Assembly: GCA_016706565.1 (NCBI GenBank)
Contig: JADJJI010000003.1
Coordinates: forward strand, 1 to 64,000
Length of the DNA: 64,000 nucleotides
From: Piscinibacter sp.
Lineage (GTDB): Bacteria > Pseudomonadota > Gammaproteobacteria > Burkholderiales > Burkholderiaceae_C
Direction: 5' to 3'
The position numbers and the translations under genes are program-made. Position 1 is the stretch's first letter. Each line of letters starts with the position of its first letter. The notes under the pieces were generated by a model. That model saw nothing but the letters and a program-made list of their open reading frames with translations. It was not told the origin of the DNA and did not search any database. Shown one piece after another: positions 33,680 through 42,662 of this stretch.

Positions 33680-33779
33680 GGCGGGGCCTCGCTGTCATGC
33701 GGATCGAGCCAGTATGGGCGGCCCGCAGCCCCGCGAGCAGCGGAAAAGCGGGCCTGCGCCGGCGCAGTTTGCGCGATCG

Positions 33780-34646
33780 TCAGAGCCGCTCGAGGATGCG
33801 CATCGACAGGTCGACCGCGCGCACGTTCTTCGTCAGCGCGCCCACCGAGATGCGGTCCACGCCGGTGGCGGCGATGGCGCGCAACTGCTCGAGCTGCACG
33901 CCGCCGGACACCTCCAGCTCGGCGCGGCCGGCGTTGCGTGCCACTGCGTCTCGCATGGCGGCCAGCTCGAAGTTGTCGAGCATGATGCTGTTGGCGCCGT
34001 TCGCCAGCGCCTCGTCGAGCTGCGCCAGGCTCTCGACCTCGATCTGGATCTCCACGCCGGCGTTCAGCGCCCGCGCCTGCGCCAGCACCTGCGCGATGCC
34101 GCCGGCGGCGGTGATGTGGTTCTCCTTGATCAGGATGCCGTGCCACAGCGCCAGGCGCTGGTTGCGCCCGCCGCCCACGCGAACCGCGTACTTCTGCGCC
34201 TGGCGCAAGCCCGGCAGCGTCTTGCGCGTGTCGAGGATGGCGCAACCCCGCGGGTTGGGCGAGGCGCCGGCGATGGCGTCGACGTGCGCACGCGTCAGCG
34301 TCGCGGTGGCCGACAGCAACTGCAGGAAGTTCAGCGCCGGGCGCTCGGCCGACAGCAGCGCGCGCGCGTTCGCCTCGATCTCGCACAGGGCCGCGCCGGC
34401 CGTGACGCGAGCGCCTTCGTCGGCTGCCCAGGCCACGCGAGCGGTCGGGTCGAGCGCGTGCAAACAGGCGTCGAACCAGTCGCGGCCGCACAGCACGGCG
34501 TCTTCGCGCACGATGACGCGGGCGCGGTCCCGCTGCGTGGCCGGCACCAGCCGTGCCGTAAAGTCGCCGCGGCCGATGTCCTCGGCCAGCGCATCGCGGA
34601 TGTTGCGCTCACGCGCCTGTTCCAGGGTCTCGTTGTGCTCGAACAT
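33780..34646 (-). CDS. nadC: Nicotinate-nucleotide pyrophosphorylase (quinolinate phosphoribosyltransferase)
   Basis: Converts quinolinate and PRPP to nicotinate mononucleotide in de novo NAD synthesis, 288 residues. ATG 34644-34646 begins MFEHNETLEQARERNIRDAL. Features are the N-terminal ALAEDIGRGDFT, the central LLSAERPALNFLQLLSATAT, CAILDTRKTLPGLR, HGILIKENHI and IMLDNFELAAM. It starts two bases after nadA ends on the same strand, so NadA product feeds NadC from one transcript. Confidence 0.97.
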   Translation of the reverse strand: MFEHNETLEQARERNIRDALAEDIGRGDFTARLVPATQRDRARVIVREDAVLCGRDWFDACLHALDPTARVAWAADEGARVTAGAALCEIEANARALLSAERPALNFLQLLSATATLTRAHVDAIAGASPNPRGCAILDTRKTLPGLRQAQKYAVRVGGGRNQRLALWHGILIKENHITAAGGIAQVLAQARALNAGVEIQIEVESLAQLDEALANGANSIMLDNFELAAMRDAVARNAGRAELEVSGGVQLEQLRAIAATGVDRISVGALTKNVRAVDLSMRILERL

Positions 34647-34648
34647 GC

Positions 34649-35755
34649 TCAGGCCGCGCCGATGTTCTTGACGAATGCGGGTTGCGCCGTGGCCGCCGGG
34701 TGCTTTGCCGTGAAGTCGAGCATGCGCTCGATGCAGCCGAGCGCCTGGGCACGCACGGGCTCGTCGACGAAGATCTCGCCGCTGCCCTGCTCCAGCGCCT
34801 GCACCACGCCCTGCAGTGCGTTCATCGCCATCCACGGGCAATGCGCGCAGCTCTTGCAGGTGGCGCTGCGGCCGGCCGTGGGCGCCTCCAGCAGTGTCTT
34901 GCCGGGCGCGAGCTGGCGAATGCGGTGCATCAGGCCGTTGTCGGTGGCGATGATGAAGGTCTGCGCATCGCTGTTCAGCACCGCATTGAGGATCTGCGTC
35001 GTCGAGCCGACCACGTCGGCCTGCACGACCACGCTCTGCGGCGATTCGGGGTGCACCAGCACCTTGGCATCGGGATGCTGCCTGCGCAGCAGGTCGAGTT
35101 CGATGCCCTTGAACTCGTCGTGCACGATGCACTCGCCGTGCCACGACAGCATGTCGGCGCCGGTCTGCTCCTGGATGTAGCGGCCCAGGTGCCGGTCGGG
35201 GGCCCAGAGGATCTTCTCGCCGCGCGCCTTCAGGTGGCTGACGATGGCCAGCGCGCAGGAGCTGGTCACCATCCAGTCGGCACGCGCCTTCACGGCCGCG
35301 CTGGTGTTGGCGTAGACGACGACGGTGCGGTCGGGGTGGGCGTCGCAGAAGGCGGCGAACTGGTCCGGCGGGCAGCCCAGGTCGAGCGAGCAGGTGGCGT
35401 CGAGGTCGGGCATCAGCACGCGCTTGTCGGGCGACAGGATCTTGGCCGACTCGCCCATGAAGCGCACGCCGGCCACCACCAGCGTCTTCGCCGCATGGTC
35501 GCGGCCGAAGCGGGCCATCTCCAGCGAGTCGGCGACGCAGCCGCCGGTCTCCAGGGCCAGGTCCTGCAGGTCACCATCGACGTAGTAGTGCGCCACCAGC
35601 ACGGCGCCGTGCTGCTTCAGCAAGGCCGCGGCGCGCGCCTTCCATTCGCGGCGCTGATCGGGGGTCAGCGGCTCGGGCACCTTGGCCCAGGCGTGGGCGA
35701 CGCAGCTGCTGCCGCTGGCGTCCTGGAGCGTGTAGTCGAACAGCACTTGGCTCAT
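34649..35755 (-). CDS. nadA: Quinolinate synthase A
   Basis: Fe-S enzyme that condenses iminoaspartate with dihydroxyacetone phosphate to quinolinate, 368 residues. ATG 35753-35755 gives [15 protein letters not shown]. The family motifs are [57 protein letters not shown] and [13 protein letters not shown]. Cluster-ligand cysteines are in [16 protein letters not shown] and the [10 protein letters not shown] segment. nadB is not in the window. Confidence 0.97.
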   Translation of the reverse strand: MSQVLFDYTLQDASGSSCVAHAWAKVPEPLTPDQRREWKARAAALLKQHGAVLVAHYYVDGDLQDLALETGGCVADSLEMARFGRDHAAKTLVVAGVRFMGESAKILSPDKRVLMPDLDATCSLDLGCPPDQFAAFCDAHPDRTVVVYANTSAAVKARADWMVTSSCALAIVSHLKARGEKILWAPDRHLGRYIQEQTGADMLSWHGECIVHDEFKGIELDLLRRQHPDAKVLVHPESPQSVVVQADVVGSTTQILNAVLNSDAQTFIIATDNGLMHRIRQLAPGKTLLEAPTAGRSATCKSCAHCPWMAMNALQGVVQALEQGSGEIFVDEPVRAQALGCIERMLDFTAKHPAATAQPAFVKNIGAA

Positions 35756-35848
35756 CGCAATGGCGCGGGCCGCAGCCCGTCTGATGCGGGCACCCCGGCC
35801 CGCTGCACTCGCGATGTTAGCCCTCGGCGCGCAAGGGCGTGGCCCGCG

Positions 35849-37117
35849 CTACAGCAGGGCTTTGTCGAGCTCCATGAGCTTGTAGCGGGCCAGCGGCAGG
35901 TTGGTGCGCTGGCGGTCGAGCAGGGCGACGATGAAGACGTCAGGGTAGCGCGAGATGACGCGCATGACCTGCTGGCGCGAGCCGGTGCTGGTCATGATCT
36001 CCTCGACCGGGCCGCCCACGCCCATGGCGTTCGACGCCGCGCGGTGGTCGCGCAGGATCTGCGCGCAGGCGGCGCCGACCACATCCATGTCGACCGGCTG
36101 GTCTTCGCGCAGCTCGCGGGCCAGCACCAGGCCGGTGGTGGCATCGACCGCCGCGCAGCCGAGCATGCCTTCGAGCGGCAGCATGTCGGTCAGCGCCTGG
36201 CGAGCGCGGGCCGGGTCGAGCACGGCACGGCCGAGCCGTGCCACCGGCGCTGCCGGGCTGCTCGCGGCAGAGGCAGGACGCAGCGACTGGGGTGGCGCAG
36301 ACAACTCGGCGACCTTGAACGGGAAGTCCTGCTTCGGCGGCTGCTTGTCCCAAGCGGGCTGCAGCTTGACCAGGTTCCAGATGCCGAGCATCGCGTTCCA
36401 CACGGCCGAGGAGCTGATCAGCGGCTCATCGATCACGTGCACGTGCAATCGCGCCGGCCAGCGCACCGCGGCGATCTTGTTGGCGATCCACACCGCGTTG
36501 GGCGGCAGCATGAACAGCAGGTTGGGGCAATGCCAGGCAGGCAGCTGCGTGGCATCGCTCAGCGAGGCCAGCAGCGAGTCGATGGCGTGCGGCTGCATCG
36601 GGCCGACGATCACCGCCGTCAGGTGGCTGTGCTCCATCAGCGCCACCGGGATCTCGGCGTTGTCGTGCCCCGGGGCGCGCACGTCGGCGTGGTAGAGGTT
36701 GAGCTTTTCCTCGTGGCGGCGCACGAGGCTCGTGCGCTCGATCACCGCCAGCGTCTTCAGCGTGGTGTGCTCGCGCAGGTGCAGCCGCTCGACCGGCTGG
36801 CCGCCGGCGTCGGACAGCGCCTTGATCACCGCCGAGGCCCACACGCCGGTCGGGTCGAGCAGGGTGATCTGTCGCGTGGCGGTGCCCAGGTCGGCGCGGG
36901 TGGCCGCGAAATGTTCGCGGATGGCCGCGGCCGGCGAGCCGGTGACGACCAAGTCGCGCAGATGGCGGTCGACCATCTGGCCGCGTTCGTTGACCTCGGT
37001 GGCCACGCTCTCGAGGATGGCCGTGGCGGCGAATCCGCCGTCGGATTCGTCGGGCGTGGCCGCCCGCAGGCGAGGGTCTTCGGCAGGGCCGAGCTCTCCG
37101 AACAGCGACTTCAACAT
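35849..37117 (-). CDS. Unknown protein with a Roadblock/LC7-like C-terminus
   Basis: 422 residues from ATG 37115-37117 (MLKSLFGELGPAEDPRLRA), preceded by a ggggag ribosome-binding site. I do not recognise a named gene. The N-terminal 130 residues look helical. The middle reads like an alpha/beta domain (HSHLTAVIVGPMQPHAID, CPNLLFMLPPNAVWIANKIAAV). The last about 110 residues (LEGMLGCAAVDATTGLVLAREL to the ARYKLMELDKALL end) have the length and strand-helix pattern of Roadblock/LC7 domains, which in bacteria often pair with small GTPases. No GTPase gene is adjacent. It lies between nadA and an AraC regulator. Confidence 0.55.
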   Translation of the reverse strand: MLKSLFGELGPAEDPRLRAATPDESDGGFAATAILESVATEVNERGQMVDRHLRDLVVTGSPAAAIREHFAATRADLGTATRQITLLDPTGVWASAVIKALSDAGGQPVERLHLREHTTLKTLAVIERTSLVRRHEEKLNLYHADVRAPGHDNAEIPVALMEHSHLTAVIVGPMQPHAIDSLLASLSDATQLPAWHCPNLLFMLPPNAVWIANKIAAVRWPARLHVHVIDEPLISSSAVWNAMLGIWNLVKLQPAWDKQPPKQDFPFKVAELSAPPQSLRPASAASSPAAPVARLGRAVLDPARARQALTDMLPLEGMLGCAAVDATTGLVLARELREDQPVDMDVVGAACAQILRDHRAASNAMGVGGPVEEIMTSTGSRQQVMRVISRYPDVFIVALLDRQRTNLPLARYKLMELDKALL

Positions 37118-37252
37118 GGTGTTTTCTCCCCGGCGGCACACCTGCAATGGTGCGGTGCCCCCTCTTCTCAGCGTACGTGCAACGACAGGATGGGATTCTC
37201 GTCCCAGATGGAAGATGTGTTCCAAGGTGTCACCGGCGCAACACCCCCCGAT

Positions 37253-38080
37253 TCAGGTGAAGAAGTGCGTGGGTGGCGCTCCCAGCGTGCGCTTGACCAT
37301 GGCCGCGAAGGCGCTGGCGCTGGCGTAGCCAAGTTCGGCGGCGATGGTGGCCATCGGCAGCTTGCGCGACGCCAAGGTCAGCGCGTGAGCCAGCAACACC
37401 TGCTGGCGCCATTGCAGGAAGGTGGTGCCCAGCTCGCTGCGGAACAGCCGCGCCACGGTGCGCGGGCTGGCGCCGGCATGGCGCGACCAGTCCTCCAGCG
37501 AGCTCCAGCGAGTCGGCTCGTCCAGCACCGCTTCGCACAGCTGGCGCAGGCGCTTGTCGGCCGGCAGGTCCACGCCCAGGCGCACCGGCGCGGCGCGCTG
37601 CAGTTCGTCGAGGATCAGCGCGGCCAGGCAGGCCTCGCGCTCGTCGAACGTGCCCGTGCCGGGGGAAGTGTCGAGGTGGGCGACCAACTGGCGCAGCAGC
37701 GGCGAGACCTCCAGCACGCGGCAGGCCGGCCAGCGCGAGAACGGTGTGTCGGCGGCGTTGCCGAAGAATCGCGCGCCCGGGTGCACGTAGAGCGTGCGGA
37801 TCTCGGCGTCTTCCAGCACCGTGACCACGTGCTCCACCCCCGGCGGGATCCACAGCGCCCGCGACGGCGGCACGAGGTAGGTGCCGGCGCCAGCGTTCAT
37901 GCGGATCACGCCGGTGGCCGACATCGCCACCTGCGCCCAGGGGTGGCTGTGCGGCTCGACGCGGGTCGCCGCGGCCAGGCGGCGCAGCTTGGCGCGCACC
38001 GGGCGCTGCGGCGTCGGCGCGAAGGCCAGCGGGTCGATCGGCGGCACGCTGGCGCGCCTTGGCTGGGAGGATGGCGACAT
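37253..38080 (-). CDS. AraC-family transcriptional regulator
   Basis: 275 residues from ATG 38078-38080. The N-terminal cupin-type sensor (RVEPHSHPWAQVAMSATGVIRM and PPSRALWIPPGVEHVV) is followed by two helix-turn-helix units, WSRHAGASPRTVARLFRSE and MATIAAELGYASASAFAAMVK. The sensor layout recalls AraC regulators that control divergent transporter genes. It is divergent from an MFS transporter with a 92-base gap holding repeated CTTGTC sites, so it probably controls that gene. Confidence 0.9.
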   Translation of the reverse strand: MSPSSQPRRASVPPIDPLAFAPTPQRPVRAKLRRLAAATRVEPHSHPWAQVAMSATGVIRMNAGAGTYLVPPSRALWIPPGVEHVVTVLEDAEIRTLYVHPGARFFGNAADTPFSRWPACRVLEVSPLLRQLVAHLDTSPGTGTFDEREACLAALILDELQRAAPVRLGVDLPADKRLRQLCEAVLDEPTRWSSLEDWSRHAGASPRTVARLFRSELGTTFLQWRQQVLLAHALTLASRKLPMATIAAELGYASASAFAAMVKRTLGAPPTHFFT

Positions 38081-38099
38081 TGGCGGGATCTCGATAGAA

Positions 38100-38153
38100 C
38101 TTGTCCCGCTATCGTAACCACGACAAGCTGCCGCCGCCTACAGTGGCCTTGTC
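38100..38153. promoter_or_regulatory. Repeated CTTGTC sites between the AraC regulator and the MFS gene
   Basis: CTTGTC occurs at 38100-38105, its reverse complement GACAAG at 38122-38127 and CTTGTC again at 38148-38153. The first two form an inverted repeat with a 16-base spacer. They fill the short gap between divergent genes, so they are candidate operators for the AraC-type protein. A possible -10 (TACAGT) lies at 38139-38144 for the MFS gene. Confidence 0.45.
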
Positions 38154-38172
38154 TTCTGGCTTTTACCTGTCC

Positions 38173-39426
38173 ATGACCGCACCGGCCGTTCCCCTGCGCC
38201 AGGATGCCCGCACGATCGGCCTGATCGGGCTGGCGCACGGCACCTCGCACTTCTTCCACATGCTGCTGCCGCCGCTGTTCCCGCTGTTCATCCGGGACTT
38301 CGGGTTGAGCTACTCGGAGCTGGGCCTGCTCGTCAGCACCTTCTTCGTCATCTCCGGCATCGGGCAGGCGCTGGCCGGTTTCCTGGTGGACCGTGTCGGC
38401 GCACGGCCGGTGCTGTTCGCTGCGCTCGGCTGCTTCGCGCTGGCGGCCGTGGCCGCAGCCACGGCGCAGGGGTACACCGGGCTGATGCTGGCGGCGGCGC
38501 TGTCGGGCCTCGGCAACTCGCCCTTCCATCCGATCGACTTCACCATCCTCAACAAGCGCGTCTCGCCGCCGAGGCTGGGGCATGCGTTCTCGGTCCACGG
38601 CATCTCCGGCAACCTCGGCTGGGCGGCGGCGCCGGTCTTCATGGCAGGCATCACCGCGGCCACCGGATCGTGGCGCTGGGCCGCGGCCGGGGCAGGCGTG
38701 TGGGCGCTGGTCGTGCTGGCGACGCTGGCCTTGAACCGCCGCGCCATCGACGACCGCCTCGGCGAATGGGCTCACGCGACGGCAGCGAAGGCAGGCGGCG
38801 CCGCGGCCCCGGTGGAGCATCCGCTGGCCTTCCTGCGCCTGCCCTCGGTCTGGCTGTGCTTCTCGTTCTTCTTCTGGTCGACCTGTGCGCTCAGCGCCAT
38901 CCAGAGCTTCGCCGGCCCGGCGCTGCAGAAGATGCATGGCCTGCCGCTGTCGGTCACCACGTTCGTCGTCACCGGCTTCATGCTGTGCGGCGCGGCCGGG
39001 ATGGTGGTGGGCGGCTTCCTCGCCGCGCGTGGCCAGCGGCTGGAGCGCACCATCGGTGCCTGCCTGCTCGGCGCCGCGGTGCTGCTGTTCCTGGCGGGCC
39101 TGCCGGGGCTGCCCGGCATGGTGGCGGCCGCGCTCGCGTCGCTGGCCGGCTTCGGCACCGGCCTGGCCGGGCCTTCGCGCGACATGCTCATCAAGCGCGC
39201 CGCGCCGCCCGGGGCCACCGGGCGCGTCTACGGCACGGTGTACTCGGGGCTGGACCTCGGCTTCGCGCTGGCGGCGCCGGTGTTCGGCGCCGTGCTCGAC
39301 CACGGTTCGCCGTCGTGGGTCTTCACCGGCGCGGCGCTGGCCCTGGTGGGCGGCGTGGCCTCGGCCTCGCTGGTGGGCCTGCAGGTGGCGCGCGGCCAGC
39401 GGGCGGCGGTGAAAATGGCGGCATGA
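38173..39426 (+). CDS. MFS transporter
   Basis: 417-residue major-facilitator permease with about twelve hydrophobic helices. ATG 38173 begins MTAPAVPLRQDARTIGLIG; upstream TTG codons are less likely. It shows HGTSHFFHMLLPPLFPLFI, the loop motif GFLVDRVGARPVLF (MFS motif A-like) and SGLGNSPFHPIDFTILNKR. These remind me of fosmidomycin-resistance-type or organic-compound MFS carriers, but the substrate is not known. It is divergent from an AraC regulator and overlaps the downstream ThDP enzyme start by four bases, so it probably moves a substrate or product of that enzyme. Confidence 0.88.
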   Translation: MTAPAVPLRQDARTIGLIGLAHGTSHFFHMLLPPLFPLFIRDFGLSYSELGLLVSTFFVISGIGQALAGFLVDRVGARPVLFAALGCFALAAVAAATAQGYTGLMLAAALSGLGNSPFHPIDFTILNKRVSPPRLGHAFSVHGISGNLGWAAAPVFMAGITAATGSWRWAAAGAGVWALVVLATLALNRRAIDDRLGEWAHATAAKAGGAAAPVEHPLAFLRLPSVWLCFSFFFWSTCALSAIQSFAGPALQKMHGLPLSVTTFVVTGFMLCGAAGMVVGGFLAARGQRLERTIGACLLGAAVLLFLAGLPGLPGMVAAALASLAGFGTGLAGPSRDMLIKRAAPPGATGRVYGTVYSGLDLGFALAAPVFGAVLDHGSPSWVFTGAALALVGGVASASLVGLQVARGQRAAVKMAA

Positions 39427-41159
39427 ACCGCACCGGACCTTCGAGCCCCGCTACCTCCTCCCGCATCGCCGGCCACGCGCTGGTCGAGGCCCTGGTCGCC
39501 CAGGGCGTGCACACCGCCTTCGGGGTGCCGGGCGAGAGTTACCTCGCGGTGCTCGATGGCTTCCACCAGCACCGTGAGAGCATCCGCTTCATTGCCTGCC
39601 GGCAGGAGGGCGGCGCGGCCTTCATGGCCGAAGCGCAGGGCAAACTGACCGGCCGCCCGGGCATCTGCTTCGTGACGCGCGGGCCCGGTGCAACCAACGC
39701 CAGCATCGGGCTGCACACAGCCTTCCAGGACAGCACGCCGATGGTCCTGTTCGTCGGCCAGGTGGCCAGCGACCAGCGCGACCGCGAAGCCTTCCAGGAA
39801 CTCGACTACCGTCAGGTGTTCGGCCCCGGCACGCTGGGCATGGCCAAGTGGGTGGGCGAGGTGCACAGCGCCGACCGCCTGCCCGAGTACGTGGCACGCG
39901 CCTTCCACACCGCGATGCAGGGCCGGCCCGGGCCGGTGGTGCTGGTGCTGCCCGAGGACCTGCTGACGACACCGACCGCCGCACCAGTGTTGCCGCGCGT
40001 GGAGCCGGCGTTGGCGTGGCCGGCACCCGGCCCGCTGCGCGACCTGCGTGCGCTGCTGGTGCCGGCGCAGCGGCCCTTCGTGATCGCCGGCGGCGGCGGC
40101 TGGGATGCCGAGGGCGCCCGCGCGCTGCAGCGTTTCGCCGAGAACTGGCAACTGCCGGTGGGCTGCGGTTTCCGCTTCCAGGACACCTTCGACAATCGCC
40201 ACCCGCTCTATGCCGGAGACGTGGGCATCGGCATCAACCCGAAGCTGGCGGCGCGCATCCGCGACGCCGACCTGGTGATCGCGCTGGGCGTGCGCCTGGG
40301 TGAGATGACCACTGGCGGCTATACGCTCCTGCAGGCGCCGCGGCCCACGCAGAAACTCGTCCACATCCACGCTGGTGCCGAGGAACTCGGCCGTGTCTAC
40401 GCCGCCGACCTGCTGATGCAGGCCTCGGTCAACCATGCCGCCAAGGCGCTGGAGTCGCTCACCGCGCCGCCGCAGGTTCCGTGGCGCGCCGAGGCCGAAG
40501 CTGCAGCGGCCGACTGCGTCGCGAATCGCGTTCCGCAATCCGTGTCGCCGCTGGACATGGCGCAGGTGATGCTGACCGCCGAGCGCCTCGTGCCCGAGGA
40601 CACCGTCTACACCAACGGCGCCGGCAACTACAGCGGCTGGCTGCACCGCTACGTGCGCTACCCGGGCCTGCAGCACCACGGCCGCACGCAGCTCGCGCCG
40701 ACCTCGGGGGCGATGGGCTACGGCGTGCCGGCCGCCATCGCGGCTTCGCTGCTGTACCCGGATCGCACGGTGATCAACGTGGCGGGCGACGGCGACTTCC
40801 TGATGACCGGCCAGGAACTCGCCACCGCCACTGGCTACGGCGCTGGCCGCGGCGCAGGCAAGCTGATCAGCATCGTCGTCGACAACGGCACCTACGGCAC
40901 GATCCGCATGCACCAGGAGCGCGAGTACCCCGGGCGCGTGTCGGGCAGCGACCTGTTCAACCCCGACTTCGCGGCACTCGCGAAAGCCTATGGCTGGTAC
41001 GCCGCCAAGGTGGAGCGCACCGAGCAGTTCGAGCCCGCGCTGCGCGAGGCGCTGGCCGCGGATGGCCCGTCACTGCTGCATCTCAAGCTCGATGCCGAGG
41101 TGAGCACGACGCGCACCACGCTGTCCGCGATCCGCGAGGCGGCACTCAGGCGCGCTTGA
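39423..41159 (+). CDS. Thiamine-diphosphate-dependent enzyme (acetolactate synthase-like)
   Basis: 578 residues, translationally coupled to the MFS gene (ATG 39423 within the preceding stop). The N-terminal pyrimidine-binding part has HTAFGVPGESYLAVLDGF with the cofactor-activating Glu, CRQEGGAAFMAEAQGKLTG and RGPGATNASIGLHTAFQD. The C-terminal pyrophosphate-binding signature is VAGDGDFLMTGQEL followed about 25 residues later by DNGTYGTI. It is related to acetolactate synthase and benzoylformate-type decarboxylases. There is no small regulatory subunit gene here, so it is unlikely to be the main anabolic enzyme. The substrate is unknown. Confidence 0.88.
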   Translation: MNRTGPSSPATSSRIAGHALVEALVAQGVHTAFGVPGESYLAVLDGFHQHRESIRFIACRQEGGAAFMAEAQGKLTGRPGICFVTRGPGATNASIGLHTAFQDSTPMVLFVGQVASDQRDREAFQELDYRQVFGPGTLGMAKWVGEVHSADRLPEYVARAFHTAMQGRPGPVVLVLPEDLLTTPTAAPVLPRVEPALAWPAPGPLRDLRALLVPAQRPFVIAGGGGWDAEGARALQRFAENWQLPVGCGFRFQDTFDNRHPLYAGDVGIGINPKLAARIRDADLVIALGVRLGEMTTGGYTLLQAPRPTQKLVHIHAGAEELGRVYAADLLMQASVNHAAKALESLTAPPQVPWRAEAEAAAADCVANRVPQSVSPLDMAQVMLTAERLVPEDTVYTNGAGNYSGWLHRYVRYPGLQHHGRTQLAPTSGAMGYGVPAAIAASLLYPDRTVINVAGDGDFLMTGQELATATGYGAGRGAGKLISIVVDNGTYGTIRMHQEREYPGRVSGSDLFNPDFAALAKAYGWYAAKVERTEQFEPALREALAADGPSLLHLKLDAEVSTTRTTLSAIREAALRRA

Positions 41160-42057
41160 GCGCCGACCCGCGCAGCATCAGCACCACGCCGGCGAGCACG
41201 ACGCCGGCGGCCATCCACTCGAAGCCGCTGACCACCTCGCCGAGCACGGCGACGCCGAGCAGCATCGCGATCACCGGGTTCACGAAGGTGTAGCTCGAGG
41301 CCAGCCCGGCGCTCGCCTGCGCGAGCAGCACCATGTAGGCGTTGAAGGCGATCAGCGAGCCGAACACGACGAGGTAGAACCACGCCGCCACGGCCACCGG
41401 CTGCGGCGGCCACTGCGGCTGTTCGCCGGCGGCCAGCGAGAGGATCAGCAGCACCACGCCGCCGCACAGCATCTCGCTGGCGAAACCGGTGGCGCCGGGC
41501 GCCAGCGGCAGGCTGCGCTGGCTCAGCACGCTGCCCACCGACCAGGTGATGCAGGCGGTGGCGATGGCCGCCAGGCCCGCCGGCGAGGCCTGGAAACCGG
41601 CGCCCTGCGTGAGCATCAGCACGCCGACCAGGCCGACGACGATGCCGGCCAGTTCCAGCCGTCCCGGCACGACGCGCCAGAACAGGTTCAGCGCCGCGAT
41701 CATCAGCGGCACCACCGCGATGAAGGCGACCACCAGGCCCGAGCCCACCGACACCTCGGCCACTGCCGTGCCGCCCATGCCGCCGCCCAGCATCAGCGCA
41801 CCCACCACCAGCGCATTGCGCCATTGCACGAGCGTCGGCCACGCCGCGCCGCGCCAGCGCACCCAGGCCATCAGCAGCGCGCCGGCGAACAGGAAGCGCG
41901 TGCCCATCTGGAAGAAGGGCGGGAAGCTCAGCAGTGCGAACTTGATCGCGAGGTAGGTCGATCCCCAGACCAGCCAGGTGGCGGCCAGGCACAGCCACAG
42001 CAGCGTGGACAGGGACGGACGGCGCGGCTCGTGGCCGGCGAGGGCGTGTGAGGACAT
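41146..42057 (-). CDS. EamA/DMT-family transporter
   Basis: 303-residue drug/metabolite exporter from ATG 42055-42057 (MSSHALAGHEPRRPSLSTL). Two EamA repeats give about ten helices. The first is LAATWLVWGSTYLAIKFALL and the second includes WSVGSVLSQRSLPLAPG with FGSLIAFNAYMVLL. It ends in SALKRA and overlaps the ThDP gene convergently by 14 bases. An Lrp-type regulator is divergent from it. That arrangement is common for amino-acid exporters, but the substrate is unproven. Confidence 0.88.
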   Translation of the reverse strand: MSSHALAGHEPRRPSLSTLLWLCLAATWLVWGSTYLAIKFALLSFPPFFQMGTRFLFAGALLMAWVRWRGAAWPTLVQWRNALVVGALMLGGGMGGTAVAEVSVGSGLVVAFIAVVPLMIAALNLFWRVVPGRLELAGIVVGLVGVLMLTQGAGFQASPAGLAAIATACITWSVGSVLSQRSLPLAPGATGFASEMLCGGVVLLILSLAAGEQPQWPPQPVAVAAWFYLVVFGSLIAFNAYMVLLAQASAGLASSYTFVNPVIAMLLGVAVLGEVVSGFEWMAAGVVLAGVVLMLRGSALKRA

Positions 42058-42170
42058 GGTGGTGCCGGGCGATTTCAGGCCGTCATCGTATGAAAGCCGG
42101 GCGCCACGATCCATGGCCCGATGCAGTTCCTGAAGGCACAATGCCGTGATCTTCAAGGAGATTGCCCGAC

Positions 42171-42662
42171 GTGGCCTTGAACTTCGAACTCGACGCGCAC
42201 GACACGCGCATCCTCGCCGAGCTGCAGGCCGATGCGCGGCTGACCATGTCCGAGCTCGGCCGCCGCGTGCACCTGAGCCAGCCGGCCGTCACCGAGCGCG
42301 TGCGCAAGCTCGAGGCCGCCGGCGTCATCACCGGCTACCGGGCCACGGTCGATCTCGGCCGGCTCGGCTACGGCATCCGCGCGCTGATCCGCATCGGCCG
42401 CGCGGAGTACGCACGCGTCATCAAGCTGATCCAGCAGACGCCCGAGTGCATCAATGCCTACAACGTGACCGGCGAGGACAGCTGGGTGCTGGAGATCGCC
42501 GTCATCGACGTGGCGCACCTCGACTCCGTGGTGAGCAAGTTCTGCCTGCTCACAGAGACGGCCACGTCGATCATCCTCAACCCCGCGCGCGAGCACCAGC
42601 CGATGCTGCCGCCCCGCCGCGAGGACGTGAAACCCCCGATCCGGAAAGTGACCCAGGCATGA
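42171..42662 (+). CDS. Lrp/AsnC-family transcriptional regulator
   Basis: 163 residues. GTG 42171 is chosen because an AAGGAG ribosome-binding site ends 10 bases upstream; a TTG at 42162 would sit only one base after that site. The N-terminal helix-turn-helix DARLTMSELGRRVHLSQPAVTERV is followed by the RAM ligand-binding domain (INAYNVTGEDSWVLEIAV). It likely controls the divergent EamA exporter and perhaps itself. The stop overlaps the RraA-like gene start. Confidence 0.92.
   Translation: MALNFELDAHDTRILAELQADARLTMSELGRRVHLSQPAVTERVRKLEAAGVITGYRATVDLGRLGYGIRALIRIGRAEYARVIKLIQQTPECINAYNVTGEDSWVLEIAVIDVAHLDSVVSKFCLLTETATSIILNPAREHQPMLPPRREDVKPPIRKVTQA

Noticed and set aside
34682-38176. A frame of over 1,100 codons on the plus strand opposite nadA, the Roadblock-like gene and the AraC gene
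   Set aside because: Three well-supported genes lie on the other strand; the plus frame has no recognisable domain and typical shadow composition.
42162-42170. TTG start for the Lrp-type regulator
   Set aside because: It is one base from the AAGGAG site. The GTG at 42171 has normal spacing.
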